From Isotricha intestinalis (taxonomy: Eukaryota; Ciliophora; Litostomatea; Vestibuliferida; Isotrichidae): a stretch of DNA of 25,600 nucleotides. Where the stretch lies: positions 1 to 25,600 of the forward strand of contig JAJJLU010000640.1 of NCBI GenBank assembly GCA_023807065.1, written 5' to 3'. Of this stretch, positions 1 through 9,268 are shown piece by piece. A program made the position numbers and the translations under genes. Numbering within the stretch: the stretch's first letter is position 1; every line of letters begins with the position of its first letter. The notes under the pieces were generated by a model. The model saw only the letters and a program-made list of their open reading frames with translations. It did not search any database and had not been told where the DNA came from.

Positions 1-59
1 AATATTTGAGTATTATTATGTATTTCTTTATCCATTCCTACTTGATATCCAACTAAATC
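1..59. repeat. Inverted copy of helicase-gene segment 451-509
   Basis: Bases 1-59 are the exact reverse complement of 451-509, with no mismatch over 59 bases. Identity stops at base 60, next to a telomere-like CCCCAAT (59-65). The copied segment lies inside the helicase gene (about residues 97-116), so it makes no functional reading frame here. The 391-base stretch between the arms is the gene's 5' end and upstream region. Perfect identity in such AT-rich DNA argues for a very recent event or a library/assembly fold-back rather than an old duplication. Where the arm continues beyond base 1 cannot be seen. Confidence 0.9.
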
Positions 60-66
60 CCCAATT
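56..66 (-). other. Single telomere-like unit, possible left chromosome end
   Basis: AATCCCCAATT at 56-66 contains one full C-strand unit (CCCCAAT, 59-65) of the same repeat that forms the right-hand telomere. Its orientation is the one expected for a left telomere, with the C-rich strand at the 5' end. It sits exactly where the inverted copy of the helicase gene begins, and 97 bases upstream of the helicase ATG. I infer that it is the stub of the left telomere. A chance 7-mer match cannot be excluded. Confidence 0.45.
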
Positions 67-162
67 ATAATAAAAAAAAATTAAAAACCCAAACTAAAAA
101 AATAGAAAAAAATAATAATCCTTTAAATAATTGCCTTTAAAATAAAAATATTCAAAAAAATA

Positions 163-3100
163 ATGTTAAACCAAAAGCGTCAAAGGAATAATTCATCATT
201 CATAAACAATCAATATTATAGAAAGCTTCCAATAGATAATTATAAAGAAGACATATTAGAAAAAATAAAAACAAATAGAGTAACAATAATATCAGGAGAA
301 ACAGGATGTGGAAAATCAACTCAAATTCCTCAAATAATAATAGAGAATTTTCCAGATAAAAAAATAATAATGACTCAACCAAGGAGAATTGCAGCAATTT
401 CTTTACAAAAAAGAATTAAGAATGAATTAAGAAAAAAAAACTATAATAGAGATTTAGTTGGATATCAAGTAGGAATGGATAAAGAAATACATAATAATAC
501 TCAAATATTTATTAAAACAACTGGAGTTTTTCTTGAAGAATGTATTCATGAAGATGATTTAAATTATGATTGTATTATCATCGATGAAGTTCATGAAAGA
601 GATGTAAATATTGATTTAGTTTTAATTATGGTTAAAAAGCTATTAGAAAAGAAAGATAATATTAAAGTTATTTTAATGTCAGCTACTATTAATATTCAAA
701 CTTTTTCTAATTATTTTTATAAATATGGAAATTATAATAATTTAGTTTTAGAAGTTAAAGAAAAAATTCATAAAATAAAAGAATATTATATTGAAGATAT
801 AGAAGAGAATTTAAAAGATTATCATATTCATATGAAAAATTTCAATGAAAATAAAGGAGAACCATATTTTAATGAAGATTTATTTGAATATGTTAAATAT
901 ATTATTATTGAAATATATAAAAAATCAAATGAAGAAGAATCAATATTAATTTTTATTCCTGGATTATATGAAATAAAATCTTTAGAAAATTATTTAAATA
1001 AACAATTCGAAGAATCCCTTTTAAATTTAAAAAATAATACAGAAATATTAATATTACATTCAGAGTTAAAAGAACTTCAAAAAAAAGTATTTGAAAATAT
1101 AATAGGAAAAAGGAAAATAATATTATCAACAAATATAGCAGAAAGTTCAATAACAATACCTAATATTACATATGTAATAGATTTTTGTTTAACAAAAGAA
1201 AATCAATTTGATTCAATTAATCAAAATGATGTGTTAAAATTAAATTGGTGTTCAAAAGCCAATTTAAAGCAAAGATCAGGAAGAACAGGAAGAACAAATA
1301 ATGGTTTTGTATTTAGATTAATTCATAAAGAATTTTATGATAAATTATCAGAAACTCCTAAACCAGAAATATTAAGAACAAGTTTAGATAAAGTAATTTT
1401 AAAAATAAAAGTTTATTCAGAAGAAGAACCTCATAAAATATTAAAAGGATTAATTGATTGTCCTAAAGAAGCTGAAATATTTAAAAGTATTAAAAAATTA
1501 AAATTATTAGGAGCTTTATCAATGACTAATAATGAATATTTATCTGGAAATTTAACTGATTTAGGTAAAATTTATGCTGAATTACCTATTGACATTCAAT
1601 ATTCTAGATTAATTATTTTAACATCTTTCTTTGATTTAATTGATGCTGGAATTGTTATTTCTTCTATTTGTTCACAAGAAAAAAAAATGTTTTCTGTTAA
1701 TAATTTAAAAAATAAATATGATTTATATCAAATTAAAAAAGAAAGTGAGTTTTATCAAAATCAAGATTGTGATTTTATCATTTGTTATAATATTTATTGG
1801 AAATGGAAAATGCTTTTTGGAACAAAAATGCAAAAAAATGAGTTTGATGTTTTTTTTAATGAAGAAAAAAGTGTTGAACAAGATAATTTTATTAAAAAAT
1901 ATGGATTAAATTTCAGAGTTTTAATTGAAATTTTAAAAACTGAATCTGATTTAAAAAATAGGTTACATCGTTTTGGAAAATTTTACAAAACTGAAAAAAA
2001 AATTGATTTTTCTAATAGAGATAATTCTTTCTTTTTTAAAATTGCTTTAATGGGAGCTTTTTATCAAAATTTAATTTATGCTTATTTTCAAAATGATAAA
2101 ATTTATAATAGAATTTATTCTAAAGAAAATAGAGATAAATTAAAAAAATCAATAGAAATAAAAAATATTGATAAAGCTAATTTAAAAAAAGTTGAAAAAT
2201 GTTTGAATAATATTATTTATCCTGATAAAATTTTAGATATAACTGATTATAATGGAAGTTTTTCTATATCTTTAGGAAATATAGATTCAATTGTTAAATT
2301 ATATTATATTTCTAATAATGATAAACTTACTTTAATGATAGATGAAAAATATTATCAATTTAAACTTTCAAAATATGAATTTAAAGTTAACTTAAAATTA
2401 GCCTCGAGTAAAGAAAATATATTTGTTGATAATGAAAGTATTAATTACATTGTTTTAGAAACTGATAATAAATTATTACAAAAATACCGTTTTGTTTCTA
2501 ATAAATGTATTCAAAAAAATAATAATAAACTACAGTGTACTTATTTAAGTAAATTACCTGATATTAAAATGTTTGATGAATTATCAATTATTATTTTTTC
2601 ACCTGATTTAATTTTTGAAGGTGATGAACATAATAAAGTTTATAAGTCTTTTAAATTAAAAGGAATTGAAAATAATAACATTGATTTTTCTTGTTATTTT
2701 GGAACTGGAGATTTAATTAAAATAAATAAAATAAGAAACATTTTAAATAAATTAACTCAATTACCTTTATTTATAGTAAAAAATGAAAATAATAAAGATA
2801 TTGAAGAAGTAAATTTAGAATATAAAAAATTACAAGAACAAGTTTTTAAAGAAATAAAACTTTTATTTAAAGACAGAATAGAAATAATAAAAAATAAAGA
2901 TAGATATGAAGAATTATTTAAAAGATTTTTTAAAGATTTTATTATAATTGATGATTTCAAAAGTAAATTTTCTTTAATAGAACAATGTAAAAATGTACAA
3001 TTTTCTCCAAAAGATTTTTTAAAGCCTTTAAAACCAATAGAAAATTTAAATGAAGATTTTCGAAGTTCAACAGAAGAAGGAAAAAGAAATATATTAGAAC

Positions 3101-3705
3101 AAAAAAGTAAATTTCATGAATTAATACATTTATTAGAAAAAGAATTTGAATTAGCTAAAATAATTGCAAGAGGAGATTATTACATTAATTTGCATTGTAA
3201 ATATTGTGATGATTATATTTGTTCTGCAAATGAATTAATTGACTTAAATAATAATAAAAATGAAAAAAAAATATATTTTAGAAATTGGAGATGTGAAAAT
3301 ATAAAAATATTTGAACCTGAAGAAAGTATTTGTAAAGAAAGTAATTTTGTTCAAAAATGTTTTCAAGAAAATTATATGATTGATAATTTTATTTCTTGTA
3401 AAAATAATCATATTTTTGGAGGAAAATATTTAGAAAATTTTTTTATTACAAGTTTCTCTAATTTATGTTTAAAATATTATGATGGAATTAAAGAAGATTT
3501 TAATTATAAATTTGTTGAAAATAATTTTCAGTTTTTAAAAGAAAAAATAATTGAAATGAAAGAAAAATTAAATAAAAAAAAAAATGAAACATTTTATTGT
3601 GAACTATGTAATGAATATTGTGATAATGTTAAAGACTTTGTTAAACATTTAAAAGATAATAGTCATAAATCTTATTTTGATGATTTGAAAGTTGATCTTG
3701 AATAA
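163..3705 (+). CDS. DEAH/RHA-type RNA helicase with C-terminal zinc-binding modules
   Basis: The product is an 1180-residue superfamily 2 helicase, expected to unwind RNA or RNPs using ATP. The core begins almost at the N terminus. Walker A GETGCGKST is at 45-53 (K51), motif Ia TQPRR follows, motif II is DEVH at 141-144 (V replaces the usual A), motif III SAT is at 173-175, motif V TNIAESS starts near 323, and motif VI QRSGRTGR is at 370-377. A winged-helix/HA2-like region follows to about residue 540. The remaining 600 residues are unusual. A Cys-rich segment (C1012, C1015, C1020, C1079, H1083) resembles the zinc-binding C-terminal domain of RIG-I-like receptors. A C-x2-C-x12-H-x5-H finger (C1146, C1149, H1162, H1168), of the type that binds double-stranded RNA in JAZ/U1-type proteins, lies close to the C terminus. 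The helicase call is firm. The RIG-I-like domain is inference from pattern. The first ATG is used, only about 100 bases from the presumed telomere. Confidence 0.93.
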   Translation: MLNQKRQRNNSSFINNQYYRKLPIDNYKEDILEKIKTNRVTIISGETGCGKSTQIPQIIIENFPDKKIIMTQPRRIAAISLQKRIKNELRKKNYNRDLVGYQVGMDKEIHNNTQIFIKTTGVFLEECIHEDDLNYDCIIIDEVHERDVNIDLVLIMVKKLLEKKDNIKVILMSATINIQTFSNYFYKYGNYNNLVLEVKEKIHKIKEYYIEDIEENLKDYHIHMKNFNENKGEPYFNEDLFEYVKYIIIEIYKKSNEEESILIFIPGLYEIKSLENYLNKQFEESLLNLKNNTEILILHSELKELQKKVFENIIGKRKIILSTNIAESSITIPNITYVIDFCLTKENQFDSINQNDVLKLNWCSKANLKQRSGRTGRTNNGFVFRLIHKEFYDKLSETPKPEILRTSLDKVILKIKVYSEEEPHKILKGLIDCPKEAEIFKSIKKLKLLGALSMTNNEYLSGNLTDLGKIYAELPIDIQYSRLIILTSFFDLIDAGIVISSICSQEKKMFSVNNLKNKYDLYQIKKESEFYQNQDCDFIICYNIYWKWKMLFGTKMQKNEFDVFFNEEKSVEQDNFIKKYGLNFRVLIEILKTESDLKNRLHRFGKFYKTEKKIDFSNRDNSFFFKIALMGAFYQNLIYAYFQNDKIYNRIYSKENRDKLKKSIEIKNIDKANLKKVEKCLNNIIYPDKILDITDYNGSFSISLGNIDSIVKLYYISNNDKLTLMIDEKYYQFKLSKYEFKVNLKLASSKENIFVDNESINYIVLETDNKLLQKYRFVSNKCIQKNNNKLQCTYLSKLPDIKMFDELSIIIFSPDLIFEGDEHNKVYKSFKLKGIENNNIDFSCYFGTGDLIKINKIRNILNKLTQLPLFIVKNENNKDIEEVNLEYKKLQEQVFKEIKLLFKDRIEIIKNKDRYEELFKRFFKDFIIIDDFKSKFSLIEQCKNVQFSPKDFLKPLKPIENLNEDFRSSTEEGKRNILEQKSKFHELIHLLEKEFELAKIIARGDYYINLHCKYCDDYICSANELIDLNNNKNEKKIYFRNWRCENIKIFEPEESICKESNFVQKCFQENYMIDNFISCKNNHIFGGKYLENFFITSFSNLCLKYYDGIKEDFNYKFVENNFQFLKEKIIEMKEKLNKKKNETFYCELCNEYCDNVKDFVKHLKDNSHKSYFDDLKVDLE

Positions 3706-3964
3706 TTCTTTTTATTTGATTGAAAAATATTTTTTATTTATCGAATAAAGTTTTAATTATTTGCTTATTTATTTTTTTATTTCATTTATTAAAATTTTTT
3801 TTAAATTATATAAAAGATTAATTAATTTAGATTATTTGTTTTATTTGTTTTATTTATATAAATAACCTACTTAAACTAAGTACAAAAATTTTTGTTATTA
3901 TTTCGAGAATTTAATATAAATTTAATTATAATAAAATAAAAGAAATTATTTTTTCTTTTATTTT

Positions 3965-4531
3965 TTAAGGATGATATAATATTAAAAGATGAGGTAAAAT
4001 TTTGTGTTTTTGTAATTTAGATTTAACATTTTTTTTATTTTTTAAATGCAATTTTTGATTATTCTTAAAATTATTATCTTCTTTTTTAAGCTCATCATTT
4101 TTTATGAATTTTGATAAATCCAAATTAGAAGAATTTCTTTTAAAAAAATTTAAATGTTCTGTTGACATTGTATTTATTCTTTTATATGAATTATCTTTAT
4201 TATTTTTAATTTTAATATTTTGAGAAATATAATTTTTTGTTTTATTTTTTTTCTCTTCTGTGAAATTATTCTTTTTTTCAAAAGAATAATTTCTTTTTTT
4301 TTTATAAAGATTATCATACATATTATCTAAATAATTTTCATTGTAAAAATTTGATTTTTCATTTTTAAAAATTTGATGAGAATGAAAAATTAATTTTCTT
4401 TCAATCATTCTTTCAAATAATTCTGGATAAGAAGGTATTACTTTAAAATTTATAGGAAAAGTTTTAAATTTTATTTCTTTTCTTTTTTGAAATAACGAAC
4501 CTAATTTTTTAGGGAATTCATTATTTTTCAT
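3965..4531 (-). CDS. Small Lys/Asn-rich hypothetical protein
   Basis: The 188-residue reading frame converges on the helicase gene and diverges from the VAP-like gene, with 134 bases between the two starts. I do not recognise a family. Residues 1-55 look most structured, with mixed hydrophobic and charged positions (around SYPELFERMIERKLIFHSHQ). From about residue 60 on the protein is low-complexity Lys/Asn/Ser and probably disordered. No signal peptide, membrane segment or metal motif is visible. The length of the frame in such AT-rich DNA, the ATG preceded by an A/T-rich leader, and the fit between neighbouring genes support a real gene. No homology supports it. Confidence 0.6.
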   Translation of the reverse strand: MKNNEFPKKLGSLFQKRKEIKFKTFPINFKVIPSYPELFERMIERKLIFHSHQIFKNEKSNFYNENYLDNMYDNLYKKKRNYSFEKKNNFTEEKKNKTKNYISQNIKIKNNKDNSYKRINTMSTEHLNFFKRNSSNLDLSKFIKNDELKKEDNNFKNNQKLHLKNKKNVKSKLQKHKILPHLLILYHP

Positions 4532-4665
4532 TTATAAAATAATATATATTTTTAATAAAATTATTCCATTTTTCTTTTAACATTTTATTTTTTCTTTTAA
4601 TTTTTAAATTTTATTCAAACAAAATAATCTAAAAAAAATAAAAAACAAAAATAAATATAGTATAT

Positions 4666-5475
4666 ATGTCGGAATTATTAATAGATAATTCAGATGTTAT
4701 ATTTACAATTGATAAACCAATAATAATATTTCCAATAAACTCAAATATAAATAAAAACCTAAGTGAATCTCATCTTTCTCCAGAAAGTGAATGTAATGTA
4801 AAAATAACTAATTTAATGTCAAATTATATAGCTTTAAGAATAAGAACAACAAAAAAAGAATATTATGCTGTTAATCCAACTTATTGTATAATATCACCTA
4901 ATTCAAATAAAAATATAAATTTTATTTTATATATTAAAGGAAATTATAAAGATATTGATTTTTCTAATCATAAATTCAGATTTGAAGGTATTTTAATTAA
5001 TGAAAATGATATTAATAATGAACCTAAAAAAATATTTGAAAATTTTATTAAGAATAAAATTAAAGTTAAAGGGAATATTATTAAAAGAAAAAGTGAAATT
5101 TATGAAGATTCAAATTATGTTTTTGTAAAAAATAATTTAGATAATTTAGAACCAAAACCTTTAAGTCAAAGTACTAATTTAAAAAGTAAAAATGTAAAAA
5201 GTTTAAATCTAGGAAAAAGTTTAAGTAAAGAAGATCAGTTAAGTTCATTAAAAAATGAATTTAATGATTTAAAAAATCAATTTAATGTTTTAAATCAAAA
5301 TTATAATAAGATTAAAAATACAATTGAGAATGAAAAAAATAAAGTTCTTACAAAAGGAAATGAACAAAAAATTACTTTTGAATTACCTCAAATTGAAGAA
5401 ATAAGTTTTGATAAAAATTTTGTTTTAATTTTATGCTTAATTTCTTTTGTTTTTGGATTTTATTTAACTAAATAA
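4666..5475 (+). CDS. VAP-like tail-anchored MSP-domain protein
   Basis: This 269-residue protein has the architecture of VAMP-associated proteins (VAP/Scs2). An N-terminal MSP beta-sandwich domain covers about residues 10-135, with the typical pattern of N-terminal strands, TTKKEYYAVNP and a following I-x-P-N-S stretch (VAP: T-x-P-x-R-Y-x-V-x-P-N-x-G). A linker leads to a predicted coiled coil at about 185-226. A single C-terminal hydrophobic helix at about 252-267 ends almost at the C terminus. VAPs sit in the ER membrane by this tail anchor and recruit FFAT-motif partners at membrane contact sites. The same role is inferred here. The start is the first ATG after an A-rich leader. Confidence 0.82.
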   Translation: MSELLIDNSDVIFTIDKPIIIFPINSNINKNLSESHLSPESECNVKITNLMSNYIALRIRTTKKEYYAVNPTYCIISPNSNKNINFILYIKGNYKDIDFSNHKFRFEGILINENDINNEPKKIFENFIKNKIKVKGNIIKRKSEIYEDSNYVFVKNNLDNLEPKPLSQSTNLKSKNVKSLNLGKSLSKEDQLSSLKNEFNDLKNQFNVLNQNYNKIKNTIENEKNKVLTKGNEQKITFELPQIEEISFDKNFVLILCLISFVFGFYLTK

Positions 5476-5657
5476 AAAATAAATTTCAAAAAGTAAAATA
5501 TATTAAATTAAATGAAATATTATTTTTTTATTATCAATTCTAAAATTTCTTTTAATCTGAGTTTTATAATAATATCATTATATCCTCAAAATATTAATTT
5601 ATAATTCAAAAATAACTTTTATTAAAATATAACTAAATAAAATTTTTTTAAAAAAAA

Positions 5658-6801
5658 ATGACAACACAAAAATTACCTATGTCATTAATGATAAATAATG
5701 GTTTAAAAGAAAACCAAAATAAAAACAAAAGTAAACAACATATAATATAATATAGAAATAAATTTTACTAAAGATTTATATAATGATACTTTAAACTTTC
5801 ATTATTCAATAAGAAAATCAAATAATACAAGTAGTTATTATAGTTTAATAGATACAAATAATAATTCTTTAACAATTGATAAAATTTTAAATAATATTTA
5901 TAAATCAAAATTTCATTATGAAAAATCAAAGACTAATGAAGAAAAAAAAATTGAACCTAAATTAAAATTTTATATAAATCCAAGTATAAATAATAAAAAT
6001 TCTTTCATTAAATTAAAAGATAAAAGAAATGAAATTCATTATATTGATGAAAATAAAAAAATAGAAATTAAAGATTGTTTAACTATAACTTCTAATTCAA
6101 ATATAAGTGAAGAATTTGAAATTTCAGAAGATTTATATAAAATGAATACTTTAAAGAAAAGTGACTTTTTATCAAGTCCTATTAAACAAAATATTTTTTT
6201 TCGGGGTAAAATTAAATATAATTACTATGATAAAAGAAATATTTATCAATATTATAATAATAATTATTCTTTGCTTTTAATGTGTGGAATTAAAACTGGA
6301 AGAAAAAATTATAATATTTATTTAGATGAAGATTTATATTATAAAATAGGAAAAATTAAAATAAATTTATTGGGGAATAATTTTAAAATAAAAATGAATG
6401 ATTCAATGAATAATAAATGTGAAATTACTTATGTAATTTTTTTTTAATTTTTTAGAATATAAATTTATTTGGTTTAAATGGACCTATGAAATTAAAAGTG
6501 AACTTAAGTTATTTAAAAAATTATATTTTTCAAAATAAAGAACCTTCATATTCAGAAAGTAAATTTATTTAATTAAATTTTAGTCTTTAAATCTTATTAT
6601 TTAAATTTTATTCAAAGAAGTATAAAGAGTTCTGTTAAAAATTTTCAATTAGTTGATAAAAATAATATTGATAATATTCTTTTACAATTTGGAGAATCCA
6701 AAAAAGAAAATGAATATATTTTAGATTTTCAATATCCTTTTACTCCTATTCAAGCTTTTGGAATTGCAATCAGTTCAATTCAAAATAAATTACTTTGTTA
6801 A
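5658..6801 (+). CDS. Tubby-like protein, four exons with micro-introns
   Basis: The gene is only visible after removing three tiny introns. The exons are 5658-5730, 5756-6432, 6456-6558 and 6584-6801, which together give 357 codons in one frame (356 residues). The C-terminal half is a Tubby domain. It contains LLLMCGIKTGRKNYNIYL, then KIKINLLGNNFKI (Tubby: G-K-x-R-S-N-x-x-G-x-x-F), then GLNGPMKLKV across exon 3 (Tubby: G-x-x-G-P-R-x-M). It ends with SSVKNFQLVD, LQFGE, LDFQYPFTPIQAFGIAISS and NKLLC, a clear match to the diagnostic Tubby C terminus. Tubby domains bind PI(4,5)P2 and, in TULP3, carry membrane cargo into cilia. Residues 1-160 are Asn/Ser/Lys-rich and not conserved. The domain is short (about 190 residues, against about 260 usually), and the protein stops at KLLC without the common final Glu. 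Without splicing, each exon runs into stops. Confidence 0.88.
5731..5755 (+). other. Micro-intron 1 of the Tubby-like gene (25 nt)
   Basis: The 25-base intron begins GTAAAC and ends AATATAG. It is phase 1: the upstream exon leaves one A, which joins AA downstream to make Lys25. Without removal the frame hits TAA inside the intron. Removal joins the ATG-containing exon to the long open exon 2. Confidence 0.8.
6433..6455 (+). other. Micro-intron 2 of the Tubby-like gene (23 nt)
   Basis: The 23-base intron begins GTAATT, contains a T-run and ends TTTTTTAG. It is phase 0, between ...ITY and V/N-INLFG. Removal places the conserved G-x-x-G-P motif in frame with the upstream Tubby strands. Confidence 0.87.
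6559..6583 (+). other. Micro-intron 3 of the Tubby-like gene (25 nt)
   Basis: The 25-base intron begins GTAAAT and ends ATTTTAG. It is phase 1 and its removal creates an Ile codon. The frame downstream reads the unmistakable Tubby C terminus, which independently confirms the splice. Confidence 0.88.
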
Positions 6802-7501
6802 TTTAATTTTGTAAATAATAATAAAGTAAAGTGTATATTTTAAATTAAAAAAACGTTTATTCTTTTTTATTAAAATATTTTAACCATAAAAATTTAGAAA
6901 ACCAAGTTCCTACTTATTTATTTTTATTTTTAAATATTAGTGAATGCTTTTAACGTAATCTTCACAAATTTATTATATTTATTTAATTAAAATTTGTAAT
7001 TTTGTTTATTAAAAATTTAATTAATATATTTTTGATTAAAATTTATAATTTTGAAATAAATTACAACAAAATAAATAATATTTATTAGGGTTAATTATAA
7101 TATAATTTATAAATTTATAATAATTTATTTATAATTTTTATTTCATTTTTGTTTAAATAATAAAAAATATATTTTTGTTATAAAATATTAGAAAAGAATA
7201 TTATGTAGAATTTAAAATAAAATTTTTTCTTGAAAATCATAATTTATGTTATAAATTTTTTTTTTTTTTAAAATAATAAAGTATAGATGTTTAATTATTG
7301 TTGGAAAGAATGTTTATGGAGAACAAAAAAATAAGAATTTCCCCTTAAATATAAATAAAAAAATATCATTGAGAATTATATTTAATTAATATCCTACTTT
7401 ATCTTTATAGAGAGTATATCCCCTATTTTAAGAATTTATATATGATAATTCAATCTTAGCATAAAGTTAAATGAAATTTAAAATTTGAAAAATAAAAAAA
7501 A
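6802..7501. other. Intergenic, no gene seen
   Basis: This is 700 bases of very AT-rich DNA between the Tubby-like and calpain genes. Two imperfect copies of ATTAAAATTTGTAATTTTG lie near 6986 and 7037 (G to A in the second). I found no reading frame, tRNA or stable hairpin I would defend. The region presumably holds the calpain promoter. Confidence 0.5.
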
Positions 7502-9268
7502 ATGGATGATAAAATAGAAAAATATAATTATCATGATGAACTAGAACATTTTACAAAATGGTCCAATGATTATGATTCTAAAGATATATATTGGTTATCA
7601 TCAAAAGAGATTTTTGGAGAATATGTGAAAATAATACCAAAGTATATAAGTTTTGAAGATATTGAACAAGGAGTAATTGGAGATTGTTACTTAATAAGTT
7701 CAATAGAAGCAATATCTACAATACCACAATTATTATATGCAATATTAAATATTAATGAAACAAGCAATACACCAAATGGAAAATCATTCAAAGTTTCAAT
7801 GTTTATAGATGGAAAAAAAGAAAATATTGTTGTTGAAGATTCTTTTCCAATTTATTATGAAGACAAACAAATAAAACATCTTTTTTGTCAAGCAAATAAA
7901 AATGCTTTATTTGTTATGATTTTAGAAAAAGCTTGGGCTCAAATAAATGGAGGTTATGAAAATATTAAAGGTGGACGGATGAATGAAGTATTTGAAATAT
8001 TTTTAGGATGTGGTATTACTAATTTAAATAAAGATGATCCAGATTTATTTTTTAAGGAAATTCATAAGAATATTCAGTCATTTTGTACTTTGTTAGTGTG
8101 TACTGATTATAATCATATGTATTCAATTAAAGGGATATCAGAAAGGAATAATAATAAATTTATTATTTTATCTAATCCTCACAGAACTAATTCAAAATTT
8201 GAATGTATGAATTTAGATAGAAGTGGTATTTCTAAGAAAGATGAGGAAAATTATGAGAAAGGTCTAATTGAGTTGCCAATTAAAAATTTTTTAGATTGGG
8301 TAGAGGAAGTATCATGTGGAACTCCTTTTTATGGAGCAAAAATATTTCCTTATCAACCAAGAGATGAAGATTTATTAAAATATTTTTGTTTTGAAATCAA
8401 ATTAGAAGAAGATTCAACTTTAGTCATACAAATATGTTTTAAGAATTATAGGGCTCATAGAACTCATAAATCAGTAGATTTTGATCAAAAGTTTTCTAAG
8501 TCTACATTAAAAATAGTTACTGGGGAAAATAAAAAAGAATTATCAAAAAGACATGATTGTTTTTCAATACATGAATATAAAGTTAATTTAAAGAAAAAGA
8601 AATCATATATTTTTATTCATATAGATGAAATTAATGAGAACTTAAAACAATTTTCATTTAATTTTTTAGTCAAAGAAAAAGTTAAATGTACGATAAATCT
8701 TATTAAAATATTTTCTCCCCATAGAAAACAAGATGAAACCCCCAATTATTTGAATAAACAAATCAAACAAAGAAATTATACAAAATTAAAAACTAAAGAT
8801 TCTTATTTTTCAAAAGATATAATCCAAAATTTTAATTTTTTTTATAATCTTCAAAATATATTTAATGTAAAGCAAGGAGAAAACTATTATGGAATAAATG
8901 AGAATGGAGAAAATAGGAAAAGTTTTTTCCTAGATGATATAATACAATCAAAAACAACAAATGAGAGTATTAATTATTTAAAAGTAATTCCTGAAAATGA
9001 AAAAGAAAAAATTGATAATGAAAATAAAATAAAAATTAGTTTAATTGTAAAGAATAAAGACAAAGCAAAAATAATAAAAAAAGCAAACAAAGATAAAAGT
9101 TTTGACGCTGATAAAAAAGTCAGAAATAAAACTCCAATAAATAAAATGAAAAATAAAAAGGAATTTCCAATAAACAAAAATTCAGTAAAAAACGGAAACT
9201 TCATGAAAAATGTTGATTTTCTACTTCATCCAAATGATAAACAATATATGAATAAATCATTTATTTAG
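7502..9268 (+). CDS. Calpain-type cysteine protease
   Basis: This 588-residue protein has a complete calpain papain-like core. The oxyanion Gln and nucleophile sit in QGVIGDCYL (Q56, C62). The catalytic His is in NHMYSIKG (H205) and the catalytic Asn in LSNPHR (N225), replacing the usual NPWG. FEIFLGCG and AWAQINGGYENIKGG match the stretch before the His. Residues about 290-405 look like the beta-sandwich (C2-like/CBSW) domain that follows the protease in classical calpains. The C-terminal 180 residues are Lys/Asn-rich low complexity. No penta-EF-hand is present, so this is not a conventional heterodimeric calpain. All triad residues are present, so I infer an active intracellular protease. 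Calcium dependence cannot be judged. The ATG follows an A-rich leader. Confidence 0.9.
   Translation: MDDKIEKYNYHDELEHFTKWSNDYDSKDIYWLSSKEIFGEYVKIIPKYISFEDIEQGVIGDCYLISSIEAISTIPQLLYAILNINETSNTPNGKSFKVSMFIDGKKENIVVEDSFPIYYEDKQIKHLFCQANKNALFVMILEKAWAQINGGYENIKGGRMNEVFEIFLGCGITNLNKDDPDLFFKEIHKNIQSFCTLLVCTDYNHMYSIKGISERNNNKFIILSNPHRTNSKFECMNLDRSGISKKDEENYEKGLIELPIKNFLDWVEEVSCGTPFYGAKIFPYQPRDEDLLKYFCFEIKLEEDSTLVIQICFKNYRAHRTHKSVDFDQKFSKSTLKIVTGENKKELSKRHDCFSIHEYKVNLKKKKSYIFIHIDEINENLKQFSFNFLVKEKVKCTINLIKIFSPHRKQDETPNYLNKQIKQRNYTKLKTKDSYFSKDIIQNFNFFYNLQNIFNVKQGENYYGINENGENRKSFFLDDIIQSKTTNESINYLKVIPENEKEKIDNENKIKISLIVKNKDKAKIIKKANKDKSFDADKKVRNKTPINKMKNKKEFPINKNSVKNGNFMKNVDFLLHPNDKQYMNKSFI

Noticed and set aside
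56..66. CCCCAAT-containing stretch as a telomerase RNA template
   Set aside because: Only about one repeat is present, with no GC-rich or structured flanks, and it coincides with an inversion junction at the expected chromosome end. A telomere stub explains it better.
2401..2409. GCCTCGAG in the helicase gene as a linker or cloning scar
   Set aside because: It is a chance XhoI-type hexamer in an uninterrupted coding frame (Leu-Ala-Ser-Ser-Lys), with no adapter-like flanks.
163..3705. Variant genetic code (reassigned TAA, TAG or TGA), as in many ciliates
   Set aside because: The long recognisable genes contain no in-frame stops, use CAA for conserved glutamines, and end at a stop right after the conserved domain. 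The stops inside the Tubby gene are removed by introns with proper GT...AG ends.
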